Shown here: piece by piece, positions 31,195 through 40,788 of the stretch
Position numbering within the stretch: the stretch's first letter is position 1
How the letters are laid out: the number at the start of each line of letters is the position of its first letter
From: a virus
Length of the DNA: 50,537 nucleotides
Reading direction: 5' to 3' (one strand)
Virus record (IMG/VR): IMGVR_UViG_3300025028_000002
Span: 1-50,537 of that record
The notes under the pieces: generated by a model
What the model was told of the DNA's origin: nothing
Database searches by the model: none
Seen by the model: the letters and a program-made list of their open reading frames with translations, nothing else
Position numbers and translations under genes: made by a program

Positions 31195-33003
31195 ATGAAT
31201 AAAGACCAAGCCAAACAACATTTATCCGTTGTTTCTAATGAGCTTACAAAAACACGCCAGTTTATGCGTGAATTTGCTAAGTTTGATGCCAAACAATCTG
31301 ACGTTGCACAATTTGACTCAATGATCGCTGCCAACTCGCATGATCGTGAAATGGGATTACAGGCCATTCCTGAGTCATTGCAAAAACTGTTAGAGGCTCA
31401 AAACATTTCAGCTGCCCCAGCTGGCAAGCAAGCGGTATTTGACGGCTTACGTGATGGTATTGCCGAATATCAACGTCGTAACGGCGGCGATATGCCACCA
31501 GTAGAAGTTGTGCAATCAGCTTTATCAGCTGCTACCGCATTTACTGAAAACGCACATCGCGGTGATGATAATGATCCAGCGTTCGACAGCCTATCATTTA
31601 GCCACCATGAGGCCTTATCAGTAGTACCAGCTGCCGTACAAGTTGTTATTACTATGGGTATCGCAAACAGCCTACCATTAATCTCAATGCTACCTAACCC
31701 AACTGGCTCAAACGAAGTACCAATCGTTGCCGGTGAAGGTACCGCTGGCATGGATATGGGCGTTATGCGCCGTGGTGAATTAATCGACGGTGAAAAAGCA
31801 GGCTTACCATACTTCGATAACCGTCACTTATTGGTTATGGAAGATGCAGGCGAAGGCAAATTTACCCTTGAGTCTCACGTTGCGTACACCAAAGAAATTC
31901 GTGACAACAAAACTACCAAGTTTGTTGTAGATAAAGACTCTATCAAAGCCCCATTCTTAGGCGGGCGTGTAAGCATTAAAGTTCGCGGCGTTGAAGTTGC
32001 TAACGATAACCATCGCAGCCACCCAACTTTTGGCGGTAAGAGCACGTTACAGCCGCTTGAGCCGGTTACTTTAGGCGCTGATACCTTTATCGTTAAGTCA
32101 GCAGTTGCAGACCTTGACAACCATACGGTTGAAGTTGCGTTCGATACTACCGACGGTGCCACTCCTAAAGCAGACGAAGTAGAAGTTGAGCTAATCTTTG
32201 ACTATGAGCGTAAAGACGAAAAAGGCGACTACATTTTACGTGCCCCAAGCCACGATATGCAGTTTAGCTACTATGGCGTTTACGCTTACCCAAGCCGTGC
32301 CCGTTCTACCGCTACTATCGACGCGATCACCCAGCTACAAAATGAGCTAGGTATTAACTGGTACGCAGCGGCTCAAATGTTATTTATCAACAAATACAAC
32401 TTTGAGCAAAACGGCCGCTTATTACGTGGTGCAGTTAACCAGTGTTTAGCCAACCAAGAGCAGCACGTCAAAGTATTCGACGCTGATATCGCTGGCTTGA
32501 CTCATATCCACTTAACGGATCTTTACTCAAATGTCCGTGTAGTATTAGGTAAAGCACGTACTTCACTATCAACCATCACTAACACAGCTATTGGTCAGTA
32601 TGACTTATACGTGTCAGACCGTGGTGCAGCGTTCTTTGAAGCTATGGGCCGTGATGACTACACCCCAACCGGCGAACAGTACGGCGATCAATACTCAATC
32701 TACCGTATTGGCCAGTTAAACACCGGTGCAAACGTTTATTACGTGCCAGCCTCTATGGGCGTGTTTAACGAAGATGAATTAACCCAAGGCGGCTATGCGT
32801 TAATGGTGCCACGTTCATCCACACCAGCTAAAGCACCATTCGTAGGTACTGTGGCAGTTCCAACTATGGTTCTAGCATCATCTGCTAATGCGTTTGAAAA
32901 AGACGTAGCGGTTTATAACCGTATGGCAGCTGAGCCAAACCCAATCCCACGTTATCGCAATCAGTGCATGTTAATTGAATTACGCAATTTACCATCACTT
33001 TAA
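31195..33003 (+). CDS. Major capsid protein
   Basis: A protein of 602 residues. The first 130 residues are helical and may be removed on maturation (NKDQAKQHLSVVSNELTKTR...). The centre and C-terminus are mixed alpha/beta with long extended strands, e.g. DNRHLLVMEDAGEGKFTLES and FSYYGVYAYPSRARSTATID. Codons in this gene are more uniform (CGT, GGC/GGT, AAC) than in its neighbours, as expected for the most expressed protein. It has its own late promoter and RBS. The identity is inferred from size, context and expression signs, not from a clear motif. Confidence 0.65.
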   Translation: MNKDQAKQHLSVVSNELTKTRQFMREFAKFDAKQSDVAQFDSMIAANSHDREMGLQAIPESLQKLLEAQNISAAPAGKQAVFDGLRDGIAEYQRRNGGDMPPVEVVQSALSAATAFTENAHRGDDNDPAFDSLSFSHHEALSVVPAAVQVVITMGIANSLPLISMLPNPTGSNEVPIVAGEGTAGMDMGVMRRGELIDGEKAGLPYFDNRHLLVMEDAGEGKFTLESHVAYTKEIRDNKTTKFVVDKDSIKAPFLGGRVSIKVRGVEVANDNHRSHPTFGGKSTLQPLEPVTLGADTFIVKSAVADLDNHTVEVAFDTTDGATPKADEVEVELIFDYERKDEKGDYILRAPSHDMQFSYYGVYAYPSRARSTATIDAITQLQNELGINWYAAAQMLFINKYNFEQNGRLLRGAVNQCLANQEQHVKVFDADIAGLTHIHLTDLYSNVRVVLGKARTSLSTITNTAIGQYDLYVSDRGAAFFEAMGRDDYTPTGEQYGDQYSIYRIGQLNTGANVYYVPASMGVFNEDELTQGGYALMVPRSSTPAKAPFVGTVAVPTMVLASSANAFEKDVAVYNRMAAEPNPIPRYRNQCMLIELRNLPSL

Positions 33004-33047
33004 CTCGATGACTTAGCCATGTAACCGCCACGTTGTATGGCTGAATT

Positions 33048-33081
33048 GGCCTTGTTGTCTGTGGCAGCAAGGCCTTTATTT
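33048..33081 (+). terminator. Partial terminator after the capsid gene
   Basis: GGCCTTG (33048-33054) pairs with CAAGGCC (33068-33074), followed by TTTATTTT. It would reduce, not abolish, transcription into the downstream genes and help keep capsid mRNA in excess. Confidence 0.6.
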
Positions 33082-33103
33082 TGACAAAAACATGAGGCCG
33101 ATT

Positions 33104-33565
33104 ATGACAGAACCAAAACAAGTACCAGGCAATTTAGCAGATTTTGTTATCAACCCTGAATACGCGGAAGTTGATGAAACTTATACAGTTAAAGAGCTGC
33201 AAGCAGAGCTCAAAGGCCTGGGCGTTGCTTATCGCTCAAGCGATAGTAAAGACGCTTTAGTATGGCGATTTCTTGACGCTCAACAGGGCGACCTTGAGCC
33301 AGTAGAAGCGGAAGAGGAAGAGGAAGTGCAAGTAGAAGAAGAAGCAGAGGCAGAAGCAGAAGCAGAAGCAGAAGCAGAAGAGTTTGAGAAAATCACGGTT
33401 TATAACGATGGTGCATATAACCTTTATGAGCCACATAGCCGCACTTTGTTTTACGCTCGTGAAGAAGCGGTAATTGAACTCAAGCCAAGCGTTACTAAAA
33501 AGCGAGTGTTACGCAATATCGAACAGATCAACGCAACACGTGGAAAAGTTTTAGTAATTCGTTAA
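33104..33565 (+). CDS. Small head-associated protein with a SAP/HeH-like motif and Glu-Ala repeat
   Basis: A protein of 153 residues from ATG 33104, preceded by GAGG at 33094-33097. Residues 25-60 (YTVKELQAELKGLGVAYRSS, then DSKDALVWRFLDA) resemble a SAP/HeH DNA-binding helix pair. A Glu/Ala repeat (about 70-95) is coded by tandem GCAGAA units. The C-terminal part is beta-rich (YNLYEPHSRTLFYAREEAVI). It follows the capsid gene, as small head-completion proteins often do. Function inferred. Confidence 0.55.
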   Translation: MTEPKQVPGNLADFVINPEYAEVDETYTVKELQAELKGLGVAYRSSDSKDALVWRFLDAQQGDLEPVEAEEEEEVQVEEEAEAEAEAEAEAEEFEKITVYNDGAYNLYEPHSRTLFYAREEAVIELKPSVTKKRVLRNIEQINATRGKVLVIR

Positions 33566-33621
33566 ACCCCATAGGCTGTGGTGCTTTGCGTCGCAGCCGT
33601 CTTTTGGCTAAGGGCGGCTAA

Positions 33622-34875
33622 ATGTTAAACAGCAAGACTTTAGGACGTGCAGTAGGCATCAGCCAAGATGAAGTGTCTGGCAACACTGGCCCGAATGTGC
33701 CGTCAATCAATCCCAATGGCGTTATTGTGGGCCGTTTTAAACGCGGCCGTACCGATAAGCCATTCAAAGTTAACTCAATAAACTATAAAGCCTTATTAGG
33801 CGAAGATAGAACCAATCCAAGCTACACAATCGTTCAAGATGCTTTTATCGCTGGAGCCACTGAATTGTGGATCTTGCGTATAGGCGATCCAATCCTAAAG
33901 CTTAGCAATGGAACCGAAGTTACCGACGGTAAAACGTTTGAGCAGATAGCGTTTGAGAGTAATTTATATCCAGTGCCAGTAGTGAAGGAAGATATTTATA
34001 AGCCGTTGATTGAGTTGCTGGATGCTCAATTGCGATCGCTTGTCAAAAAAATAGGTGATGTTAGTGAGGCGTATTTACCTGATATTAATCATCTAAATAT
34101 CGAGAAAACAACTTTCGGTAAGGCGTTTACTATCAAAGAAGGCTACAAGTCTAAAATTGAGCTGCTACACAGCCATTTGGGGTCAGTGGTTAAACAGCCG
34201 GTACCAATTATAGACAGCTACAAGCCTGGTATTGAGGTGCTACCAGTATCGTTACGCTATGGCTTTAAATCATTTGAATATGAATACGGTTACCATGCCT
34301 CGGCCAAGCAGTTAAACATTGAGCGCATATCGAAAATTAAAGAAAAAGATATCAGCTCAAAATACACGCCTCAAGCTGAAATACTAGATGCTCGATTATC
34401 ACAAGCATTACAGACTCATAGCTTAAACATAGGAACAGGCTCCTATACGCAAACTTACACCTTGCTAGACTTAACCATATCTAGCGGCCTAGTTGAGACG
34501 GCCATTAATACCGAAGGCTACCAGGCACAAATTGAACAGTTATCACTGGTATTACAACAAGCATTAAGCGTTGTTGATATCAAGGTTAATAGCGGTTACT
34601 TGCCAGCCATTGAGGCGTTAAGTGCTCACTTATCGGATAAAGGCCAATACGCAACATTAAACGATGGTTACTTTGTTGGCATAGAGCCTATGAGTATCGA
34701 ATATGTTAGCTACCTTGCTGGCGAGTATGAGGCAAATAGCGGTTATTCGGTTGGAATTGAGGCCCTAGACGCAGCCAAAGTTAATTTTGAGCAAGTAGAT
34801 ATAGAAGTTTCCCAGGACGGCTACACACCAATTATTGAGCCACTAAACGTCTTTACAACACAGAGGATTAAATAA
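33622..34875 (+). CDS. Tail-sheath-like N-terminal domain fused to GY-x3-IE-x-L repeats
   Basis: A protein of 417 residues. Residues 1-95 read like a sheath N-terminus (NGVIVGRFKRGRTDKPFKVN, then ALLGEDRTNP, DAFIAGATELWILRIGDP). The remainder contains about nine repeats of 30-40 residues built on GY-x3-IE-x-L, e.g. GYKSKIELLHSHLG, SYKPGIEVLPVSLR, GYLPAIEALSAHLS and GYTPIIEPLNVF. A related short protein lies at 36442. It does not contain the rest of a contractile sheath, and a true sheath gene lies at 41720, so this may be a fibre or a decoration protein using the same fold. Confidence 0.6.
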   Translation: MLNSKTLGRAVGISQDEVSGNTGPNVPSINPNGVIVGRFKRGRTDKPFKVNSINYKALLGEDRTNPSYTIVQDAFIAGATELWILRIGDPILKLSNGTEVTDGKTFEQIAFESNLYPVPVVKEDIYKPLIELLDAQLRSLVKKIGDVSEAYLPDINHLNIEKTTFGKAFTIKEGYKSKIELLHSHLGSVVKQPVPIIDSYKPGIEVLPVSLRYGFKSFEYEYGYHASAKQLNIERISKIKEKDISSKYTPQAEILDARLSQALQTHSLNIGTGSYTQTYTLLDLTISSGLVETAINTEGYQAQIEQLSLVLQQALSVVDIKVNSGYLPAIEALSAHLSDKGQYATLNDGYFVGIEPMSIEYVSYLAGEYEANSGYSVGIEALDAAKVNFEQVDIEVSQDGYTPIIEPLNVFTTQRIK

Positions 34876-35852
34876 TGAAAACAGGTTTTGCAGGCGAATT
34901 GCGTTGCATTGTCAAAAAGAAGGACGGCTCAACCGTCCAAGATACTGGCTACCAAAAGAACATGTTTCTTGACACGGGCTTAGATTTTTTTGGTGGTGGC
35001 CATGGTGATGATATTTTTGCTAACTGCTTAGTTGGTAGCGGTGACACGGCACCAGAAGCCACTCAAACCAAGCTGATCAGCTTTGTAGCTAAGCATAACT
35101 CAATTGAGGCCACTGGCAGCGGATCAGAGCCATATCTAAGCGGTGATCAGGATTTTAAAGCCTGGCGTTCTAGTACATATCGTTTTGAGGGTATCAGCGG
35201 CAATACTATTTCAGAGGTAGGGCTGGCTAGCGAGTTTGTCAGTCAAAGCAACTACCATCTTTGCACGAGAGCTTTAATTAAAAATGCCGAAGGCGTGCCA
35301 ATTTCTATCACTTTGAAAGATGACGAAGTGTTAGAGATCACCTACCGCATCTGGCAAATCTTTGACCTAGAAGATAAAGAGTTTTCTATCAAAATCACTG
35401 ACGATATCGGAGGCGAGAAGCTGTATAAGGCTAAATGCCGCTTGTCTGGTATTGGTGATGAAGGGGCTTACTATGAATCTAAAGTAGGTATGGTGTTTGC
35501 AGAAGATACGGAGTACGCATCCGAGACGTTTAGTGAGTTTTACTCATACGCCGGCGATATTGGTGAAGTTGCAGGCGTGCCTAATATTAATATGGGTGCA
35601 GCCGCCAGTGTAACGCTTAGTGACTATGAAGAAGGCACATACACACGTGATATGAGTATCTTTTTCGGCCTTGATGATGCACGTTTCCCAGTGAGAAGCG
35701 TGTTAGTGCCTACTACTATGGGCAACTATCAAATTCAGTATGGCTCAAAAGACGGTGACGACCCAATTCCTAAATCCAAAAACGACACCTTGACTGTGCC
35801 AATTCGCTTTACTTGGGCGCGCTATGAGGGCGAGCTGAATGTTACCGAATAA
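34875..35852 (+). CDS. Phage structural protein, 325 aa
   Basis: MKTGFAGELRCIVKKKDGST opens a beta-rich protein with a segment GVPISITLKDDEVLEITYRI typical of phage fibre or fibre-attachment proteins, following a DTGLDFFGGG stretch and an EVGLASEF motif. It starts on the last base of the previous gene and ends over the start of the next. Probably a tail appendage component. Confidence 0.5.
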   Translation: MKTGFAGELRCIVKKKDGSTVQDTGYQKNMFLDTGLDFFGGGHGDDIFANCLVGSGDTAPEATQTKLISFVAKHNSIEATGSGSEPYLSGDQDFKAWRSSTYRFEGISGNTISEVGLASEFVSQSNYHLCTRALIKNAEGVPISITLKDDEVLEITYRIWQIFDLEDKEFSIKITDDIGGEKLYKAKCRLSGIGDEGAYYESKVGMVFAEDTEYASETFSEFYSYAGDIGEVAGVPNINMGAAASVTLSDYEEGTYTRDMSIFFGLDDARFPVRSVLVPTTMGNYQIQYGSKDGDDPIPKSKNDTLTVPIRFTWARYEGELNVTE

Positions 35853-36432
35853 CAAAATTAAGCGTGTTAGAAAATGGCTTGACGATCTTAATGAGCCCAG
35901 GGATAGAAAGCATCCTAATACACGCTCGTTTTGTTTGGGTGGCGCTGATATAGGCGATACCACTCAAGGTATAACGGATTTTGTCTGGCAGGCCTGGACG
36001 GACGGTGCAGCTATCTTTGTGCAGCGCACCGATTTATCGAACCCCGATAGGGTGCTAACCGATAAAGGCATAACATCAGTTTCGATTGCCTTTACTCGCG
36101 ATATGAACCTGGTAATAGCTTACCAGGCTGGCTTGGAGTCGAAGCTATGGGTTGGCCAAAATGGCTCGCTGTCTGGAACCATTGCAACCTCAATTAGAGG
36201 CGGTCAAGATCCTATGGTGGCCTTAGATGACAATAGATATGCAACTGATTTCACGTCGGACGTGATCTTTGCTTACATCAAGGACTCAATGCTTTGTTGC
36301 CGGTACCAGCGCGAAGGGTATAGAGCAGAGCATAAGTTACAGGTGTTAGAAAGCGGTACAAACCTGTATCGCATGGGTATGGGTAGGGATAATCGTTTTT
36401 TATTCCTACTTCAAAAAGAGGTTAAAAACTAA
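35839..36432 (+). CDS. Hypothetical tail-appendage protein, 197 aa
   Basis: It overlaps the previous gene by 14 bases. The sequence has repeating beta-strand stretches (FVWQAWTDGAAIFVQRTDLS, VSIAFTRDMNLVIAYQAGLE, VIFAYIKDSMLCCRYQREGY) like a small beta-propeller or fibre-head domain. No family recognised. Confidence 0.5.
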   Translation: MLPNNKIKRVRKWLDDLNEPRDRKHPNTRSFCLGGADIGDTTQGITDFVWQAWTDGAAIFVQRTDLSNPDRVLTDKGITSVSIAFTRDMNLVIAYQAGLESKLWVGQNGSLSGTIATSIRGGQDPMVALDDNRYATDFTSDVIFAYIKDSMLCCRYQREGYRAEHKLQVLESGTNLYRMGMGRDNRFLFLLQKEVKN

Positions 36433-36441
36433 GGCGGATTT

Positions 36442-36834
36442 ATGATCACAACTAAGATTTTAAAAACCGCTGTTGGCGTACAGCGTGGTGATGTTATTGA
36501 TAAGACAGAATCCATGAAACTTCAAAACGTTACGAACGGTATCATCGTTGGACGGTTCAAACGTGGCGTTATGGGTACACCATTTAAGGTCAATGAAGGC
36601 AATTTTTCAGCCATTCTAGGCCGTGATGTGGCAAACCCTAGTTTCCTAGCTATTGAGGACGCTTTAAACAGTGGATTGAGTGAAGTTTGGGTTATGCGAG
36701 TGGGAAGCAGCTATAAGCGTGCTGACGTGAGTAGCTTAACTGATTGCTTAAACAAAGTTATCAAAGACAGTGATATGGGTATCGGTGACAATGGTTATAT
36801 TCCTGATTATCAACAAGGCCAAAATGAGCAATAG
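36442..36834 (+). CDS. Short paralogue of the sheath-like domain
   Basis: A protein of 130 residues. It is clearly related to the first 95 residues of the protein at 33622: NGIIVGRFKRGVMGTPFKVN, AILGRDVANPSFLAIEDALN and SEVWVMRVG. It ends in GYIPDYQQGQNEQ, which echoes the GY repeats of the longer paralogue and the end of the next gene. It seems to be a duplicated, single-repeat version. Confidence 0.6.
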   Translation: MITTKILKTAVGVQRGDVIDKTESMKLQNVTNGIIVGRFKRGVMGTPFKVNEGNFSAILGRDVANPSFLAIEDALNSGLSEVWVMRVGSSYKRADVSSLTDCLNKVIKDSDMGIGDNGYIPDYQQGQNEQ

Positions 36835-36844
36835 GAGTTAATTT

Positions 36845-36988
36845 ATGGCGTATGTTCTAGTAGAGGAGAGCAAGTTGCAAGAGTTTGAAGAAATTTGCCA
36901 ACAAGCTTTAAAGGTTGACGATATTAAATTAGGTAGCAGCTACATTGCTGATTATGAGCAATCAGGCGAAAGTAAAGAGGAAGATTAA
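36845..36988 (+). CDS. Small acidic protein, 47 aa
   Basis: The frame from ATG 36845 gives MAYVLVEESKLQEFEEICQQ to SYIADYEQSGESKEED. The last 25 residues resemble the end of the preceding protein (GYIPDYQQG). It fits tightly between two late genes. Function unknown; perhaps an adaptor or a relic of the same duplication. Confidence 0.55.
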   Translation: MAYVLVEESKLQEFEEICQQALKVDDIKLGSSYIADYEQSGESKEED

Positions 36989-36990
36989 TT

Positions 36991-39900
36991 ATGAGCATCA
37001 AAGGCGTTGTTCTTAGTAAGGACACAGACGTAAGAGAACTTGCATCCCGTATCGGTAAAGATATTGGTAGTGTTGATAATCTTACAACTGGCGATAAAAA
37101 GAGCATTGTAAGTGCTATTAACGAGGTTAAGGCAGCAACCGTTGAAGCTGGCAAGATTTACGCCACTAAAGAAGAGGCTGCTAAGCTTGCCAGCAAGGTT
37201 GAGCTGAAAAAAGCGATTGACGATCTTGTCAATGATGCTGACGATGACAGCGACACGCTAAAAGAGCTTTCTGATCAAATTGATACTTTGGTAGAGAAAG
37301 ATAAAACCCTAGTAAGTGCTACGGAAGTCCAAGCATTTAAAGAGGCTAACAAAGAGATTGCCCGTAATAACATCGACGCAGTTTCAACGGCCAACTTTAA
37401 CAAGGCGGTAAATACGCTTACCCAGGATAAAGCCACCCGTGTAGAGCTTAACCAGGCTAAATCTGAATTAAACGGTACTATCGAAACAAACAAGGCTGAA
37501 TTGCAAGGTTCTATCAAGGCAGAGGAAAATGCTCGCAAAGCGGAAGGCACGGCCATTCGCAGTGAATTTACTAAAGCTGATCAGGACCTAAAGAAAGCCG
37601 TTGACGCAGCAGATGCGTCTATTCGTGGTGAATTTGCACAAGCTGATAAAAACCTTCGAGACGCTGTTGACGCAGCAGACGCAGCTATTCGCAGTGAATT
37701 TACTAAAGCTGATCAAGCACTAAGACAAGCCGTTGATACAGCAGATACGGCCATTCGTAGTGAGTTTGCACAAGCTGACAAAGTATTGAAAGCGGCAGCA
37801 GATAAAGAGACAGCGGATCGCAGAGAAGAAGATGCAGCCATTCGTAACGAACTTGCTGAATCCAACAAACAGACTGGGTTGGCTATCGAGAAAGAAGAAA
37901 CCGATCGCAAGGCCGCAGACACGGCTATTCGCAATGAGTTTGCCTTGGCTGACCAAGAGCTACAAAAAGCGATTGATTCAGAGGCAGCGACCCGTAAAGC
38001 ACAAGACACTGATATTCGCAATAAGTATGCAACTAAAGTTGAGCTTACCCAGGCTATCACTGACTTAATTAACGGTGCTGACATTGATTCTGACTCTTTA
38101 AAAGAGCTTGCCGATAAGATCACAGCCTTAGCTCAAGCTGACAAGGGCTTAGTGAGTGCAACAGAAGTACAGTCTTTCAAAGAAGCCAACAAAGAAGTTG
38201 CCCGCAAGAATATTGACGCAGTATCTAAAGCCGTGTTTGATGCAGCGGTAGCTTCAATTAACGACGCTAAAGCAACTCGCGGTGAGCTTGCAGATACCAA
38301 GACAGAATTATCCGAATCTATCAAGGCTAAAGGCGTTGAGCTACAAAAAGTTATCGACGCAGAAGAGACTAGCCGCAAAGAGCAAGATACCGCTATTCGT
38401 ACCGCATTTGCTCATGCAGATACTATGGCTAAAGAGGCCCTTACAGCGTTTGTTAACACTAAAGAAACGTCCATGCGTAGCGAGTTTACCAAGTACAACG
38501 AGCTATTGCAGAAAACCATTGATGCAGAAGAAGTGGTGCGCAAGGTAGAGGATGCTTCTATTCGCAGTGAGTTTGCCCTGGCAGACCAAAAGCTTAAAGA
38601 AAACATTAGAGAAACCATCAATGTTCGTGAAGCCACTATTCGCAATGACTTTACCGACGCTGATCGACAGCTACAAACAGCCGTTAGAACAGAAGAATGG
38701 GCCCGTAAGTCAGAAGATGCGGCCATTCGTAGCGAGCTGGCTAGAGCCGATCAACAGGTTCAAGCGATAGTTGAGGCAGAAGTAAGAGATCGTAAAGCAA
38801 CAGATGCGATTATCCGAAACGAGTTTGCACAAGCTGACCAACTACTTCAACAAGCTATCAATGCAGAAGGTGAAGCACGTAAGGCGGCAGATACAGTTAT
38901 TCGTAACGAGTTTGCTACTAAAAACGAACTTACCCAAGCTATTAATGACTTGATTAACGGTGCTGACATTGATTCAGATACGTTGAAAGAGCTGGCCGAC
39001 AAAATTACCGCCCTGGCACAAGCCGATAAAGGCCTAGTTAGTGCTACCAGTGCTCAAGCATTTAAAGAAGCCAATAAAGAAATTGCACGTAAGAATATCG
39101 ACGCAGTATCTAAGGCTGACTTCAATGAAGCGGTAACAACAATCAAGAGCGACAAGGCCGATCGTGAAGAGCTTGAAAAAGCCCAAGACACGCTGGCAGG
39201 TGCTATTAGTGCAAAAGGCGTTGAACTTCAAAACGCTATCAATGCAGAGAAGTCTGAACGCAAAGCACAAGACGTACTTATTCGTAGCGAATTTGCACAA
39301 GCCGATAAGAGCCTAAAAGAAGCAGTTGACGCAGTTGATGCGGCTATCCGTAGCGAGCTTACCCAGTCTAGCCAGCAACTTCAAGAAGCGATTAGTGCAG
39401 AAGAGGGTGCAAGACTAGCAGAAGGCGCTGTTATTCGTAGCGAGTTTGCGCAAGCTGACCAAAAGCTAAAAGAAGCCGTTGACGCAGAAGATGCAGCGAT
39501 CCGTGGTGCGTTTGCTAAGGCTGACCAGCAACTACAAGCAGCTATCAATGCAGAACAAAAAGCACGTCAAGACGCTGATACTGCTATCAATAAGCAGATT
39601 GCTACTAAAGCTAATAAAGCCCCAGAAGGCGAGGAATACGCTTTAGTTTCAGCGCTTCCTGATTTGGCCCCATACGCCACTAAGGACGAGCTAACACAGG
39701 CCATTGTGGACCTGATTAATGGCGCTGATGCCGATTCTGATACGCTAAAAGAGCTCGCGGACAAGATCACAGCTTTAGCCCAGGCTGATAAAGGCTTAGT
39801 AAGTGCAGCTAACAAGCAAAGCTTTAAAGTAGCTGAAAAAGAAACGGCCCGTAAGAACATTGATGCAGTGTCAACAGCCGAACTTAACACAGCGGTAGAA

Positions 39901-40779
39901 AAACTAGGCAACACCCATGCCAAACGTAGCGAACTTACGCAAGCTAAAACTGAATTGACTGATTCTATTGAAGCTAATGCAAGCCAGCTGTTAGAAGCTA
40001 TTGGTGCAGAAGAGGAAGCCCGTAAAGCAGAAGATGAAGCGATCCGTGGTGAACTTGCTAAGACTGGCGAGAAAATCCAAGAAGCTATCGACGCTATCCC
40101 AGAGATCGACTTAACCCCATTTGCTACTAAGGTTGAGTTAACAAAAGCTGTAACGGACCTTATCAATGGTGCTGATGCTGATTCAGATACACTAAAAGAG
40201 TTAGCAGATAAGATTACCGCTTTAGCTCAAACAGATAAGGGCCTGGTTAACGTAACAGTTGAACAGAAATTTACCCTAGAGGAAAAAGCCCAAGGACGCA
40301 GCAATATCGGTGCAGCCTCAATTGATGACCTTAAAGCACAAAAAGAGGGCATATTAGGTGGGATCGCAACTGCTATTGAGCCACTGGCAACTAAAGAAGA
40401 GTTGAAAGCTAAGGCTGACAAGGCACCAGAAGGCGAAGAATACGCCCTTGTTTCATCGTTACCTGGGTTAGTAGCACCTTATGCTACCAAGGACGAATTA
40501 ACGCAAGCTGTTACCGACTTGATCAACGGTGCCGATGCTGATTCAGATACTTTGAAAGAATTGGCGGATAAGATTACCGCATTGGCCCAGGCTGATAACG
40601 GTATTGTTAGTGCAGCAAAAGCTCAATCTTTTGATACAGATCAGCAGAAGCAGGCACGCACCAATATTGCCGCTTTAGCAGAAGAGGATTTAGAGTTTGG
40701 CGAAGGTTATTTTGAAGTGTTTATGCAGGCATTTGAAGAAGCAATGACCCCTGAAGTTGAAGATGGGTCCTGGGCATAA
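36991..40779 (+). CDS. Long tail fibre with repeated coiled-coil modules
   Basis: A protein of 1262 residues. Two repeat types alternate: a 20-30 residue helical heptad-like unit (AIRSEFAQADQKLKEAVDAE and many variants), and a module of about 90 residues containing LINGADIDSDTLKELADKIT with ALAQADKGLVSATEVQSFKE and ARKNIDAVSKA. The latter occurs six times at roughly 60-135, 350-425, 650-725, 915-985, 1050-1100 and 1170-1235. The LKELADKI element is common in long phage fibres. The very acidic C-terminus probably joins a tip protein, perhaps the BspA-type protein downstream. Confidence 0.85.
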   Translation: MSIKGVVLSKDTDVRELASRIGKDIGSVDNLTTGDKKSIVSAINEVKAATVEAGKIYATKEEAAKLASKVELKKAIDDLVNDADDDSDTLKELSDQIDTLVEKDKTLVSATEVQAFKEANKEIARNNIDAVSTANFNKAVNTLTQDKATRVELNQAKSELNGTIETNKAELQGSIKAEENARKAEGTAIRSEFTKADQDLKKAVDAADASIRGEFAQADKNLRDAVDAADAAIRSEFTKADQALRQAVDTADTAIRSEFAQADKVLKAAADKETADRREEDAAIRNELAESNKQTGLAIEKEETDRKAADTAIRNEFALADQELQKAIDSEAATRKAQDTDIRNKYATKVELTQAITDLINGADIDSDSLKELADKITALAQADKGLVSATEVQSFKEANKEVARKNIDAVSKAVFDAAVASINDAKATRGELADTKTELSESIKAKGVELQKVIDAEETSRKEQDTAIRTAFAHADTMAKEALTAFVNTKETSMRSEFTKYNELLQKTIDAEEVVRKVEDASIRSEFALADQKLKENIRETINVREATIRNDFTDADRQLQTAVRTEEWARKSEDAAIRSELARADQQVQAIVEAEVRDRKATDAIIRNEFAQADQLLQQAINAEGEARKAADTVIRNEFATKNELTQAINDLINGADIDSDTLKELADKITALAQADKGLVSATSAQAFKEANKEIARKNIDAVSKADFNEAVTTIKSDKADREELEKAQDTLAGAISAKGVELQNAINAEKSERKAQDVLIRSEFAQADKSLKEAVDAVDAAIRSELTQSSQQLQEAISAEEGARLAEGAVIRSEFAQADQKLKEAVDAEDAAIRGAFAKADQQLQAAINAEQKARQDADTAINKQIATKANKAPEGEEYALVSALPDLAPYATKDELTQAIVDLINGADADSDTLKELADKITALAQADKGLVSAANKQSFKVAEKETARKNIDAVSTAELNTAVEKLGNTHAKRSELTQAKTELTDSIEANASQLLEAIGAEEEARKAEDEAIRGELAKTGEKIQEAIDAIPEIDLTPFATKVELTKAVTDLINGADADSDTLKELADKITALAQTDKGLVNVTVEQKFTLEEKAQGRSNIGAASIDDLKAQKEGILGGIATAIEPLATKEELKAKADKAPEGEEYALVSSLPGLVAPYATKDELTQAVTDLINGADADSDTLKELADKITALAQADNGIVSAAKAQSFDTDQQKQARTNIAALAEEDLEFGEGYFEVFMQAFEEAMTPEVEDGSWA

Positions 40780-40788
40780 GAGGTTAAT

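Noticed and set aside
37275-40421. Several minus-strand open frames of 60-200 codons opposite the long fibre
   Set aside because: They repeat with the same period as the fibre modules and have Ser/Ala/Leu-rich shadow composition.
31195-40779. A diversity-generating retroelement acting on the fibre genes
   Set aside because: No reverse transcriptase gene or template repeat is visible in the window; repeats are explained by fibre modules.
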